This document shows, piece after piece, positions 63,648 to 64,000 of a DNA stretch of 64,000 nucleotides (its first letter is position 1; each line of letters begins with the position of its first letter). The position numbers and the translations under genes were made by a program. Source of the stretch: Leishmania mexicana MHOM/GT/2001/U1103 (Eukaryota; Euglenozoa; Kinetoplastea; Trypanosomatida; Trypanosomatidae). The DNA lies in the NCBI RefSeq assembly GCF_000234665.1, contig NC_018324.1, positions 615,501 to 679,500 on the forward strand, read 5' to 3'. The notes under the pieces are model-generated. The model searched no databases. It saw nothing but the letters and a program-made list of their open reading frames with translations, and had not been told where the DNA came from.

Positions 63648-64000
63648 TCAAGCGAGGCACAAAGTAAAGCAGCGGAGCAGCTCCTCGTACATCACTACAA
63701 AGCGTACCCTTGCGGTCGAGGCATCGGGGGCAGTGTGTGGAAGTGCGAAAGACAGCGTGTCATCACCGACAGCCCGCGGCTGCAACATGGCCACATCAAG
63801 CTGGCCAGGACCGCGAAATAGACGCACCAGCTCCGGCAGCATTCGTGCCCCACTCGTCGCCCATGACCGTTGTGCGTGCGCGAACCTCGTTACAAGCACG
63901 TCGCCGCTCGCCACTAGCATCAAGAAGAGCTCGTCGCTGCAATCCGGCAGCGCGGCCGCCGGTATCGACGAGCTCGCCATAAAGGGCATGGCGAACAGCA
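63648..64000 (-). CDS. Unrecognised protein, C-terminal 116 residues (cut by window edge)
   Basis: The minus-strand frame is open from the right edge to the stop at 63648. Visible residues include LPDCSDELFLMLVASGDVLV and MLPELVRLFRGPGQLDVAML, ending MYEELLRCFTLCLA. GC-rich third positions and a mixed hydrophobic/charged composition look like real coding sequence rather than spacer. I do not recognise a family. The Met at 63987-63989 is probably internal, since the frame continues in from the edge. Confidence 0.6.
   Translation of the reverse strand, partial: LFAMPFMASSSIPAAALPDCSDELFLMLVASGDVLVTRFAHAQRSWATSGARMLPELVRLFRGPGQLDVAMLQPRAVGDDTLSFALPHTAPDASTARVRFVVMYEELLRCFTLCLA

Overview
This window is nuclear DNA of a trypanosomatid, almost certainly Leishmania. 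Every gene is intronless and on the minus strand, as in a directional polycistronic cluster. Coding regions are GC-rich and are separated by long spacers full of polypurine/polypyrimidine tracts and CA/GT/AT microsatellites. Upstream of each start the coding strand carries a pyrimidine tract followed by AG, the pattern of spliced-leader trans-splicing. Three hallmark genes agree: a five-knuckle UMSBP, a HEXBP-type CCHC protein and trypanosomatid-type clathrin heavy chain. From memory this set lies on Leishmania chromosome 36; I cannot assign a species.

Transcription runs from position 64000 towards 1. In that order the genes are: the C-terminal part of an unrecognised protein (63648-64000); a COG3/Sec34-like Golgi tether (59899-62784); a 4347-residue BEACH/WD40 protein (44715-57758); the PIG-C/GPI2 subunit of the first GPI-anchor enzyme (42519-43679); a disordered hypothetical protein (39008-40648); the mitochondrial protease ATP23 (35417-36343); a hypothetical protein with IQ-like helices (31976-34822, start uncertain); a queuosine-salvage glycosylase, QNG1/DUF2419 (29635-31272); a mitochondrial-looking RsuA/RluB-type pseudouridine synthase that lacks the catalytic Asp (26276-28777); proteasome subunit beta5 (24407-25315); HEXBP-like with ten CCHC knuckles (22460-23356); a six-knuckle CNBP/Gis2-like protein (17377-17784); clathrin heavy chain (5261-10342); and UMSBP (2115-2462).

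The window has two halves. From about 24 kb to the right edge the genes are closely spaced, with gaps of 0.6-2.7 kb. From 1 to about 23.4 kb there are only four genes. Three encode CCHC zinc-knuckle nucleic-acid-binding proteins, and the gaps reach 7.0 kb (10343-17376) and 4.7 kb (17785-22459) with no convincing ORF. These gaps are probably very long 3' UTRs. One of them, downstream of clathrin, holds a GC-rich block resembling a SIDER-type degenerate retroposon.

The genes do not form one pathway, as is normal for trypanosomatid clusters. Several do fall in membrane traffic and the secretory route (clathrin, COG3, BEACH, GPI2) and several in nucleic-acid binding or modification (three CCHC proteins, QNG1, the pseudouridine synthase homologue). 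I saw no CRISPR array, insertion sequence, rRNA or convincing tRNA.
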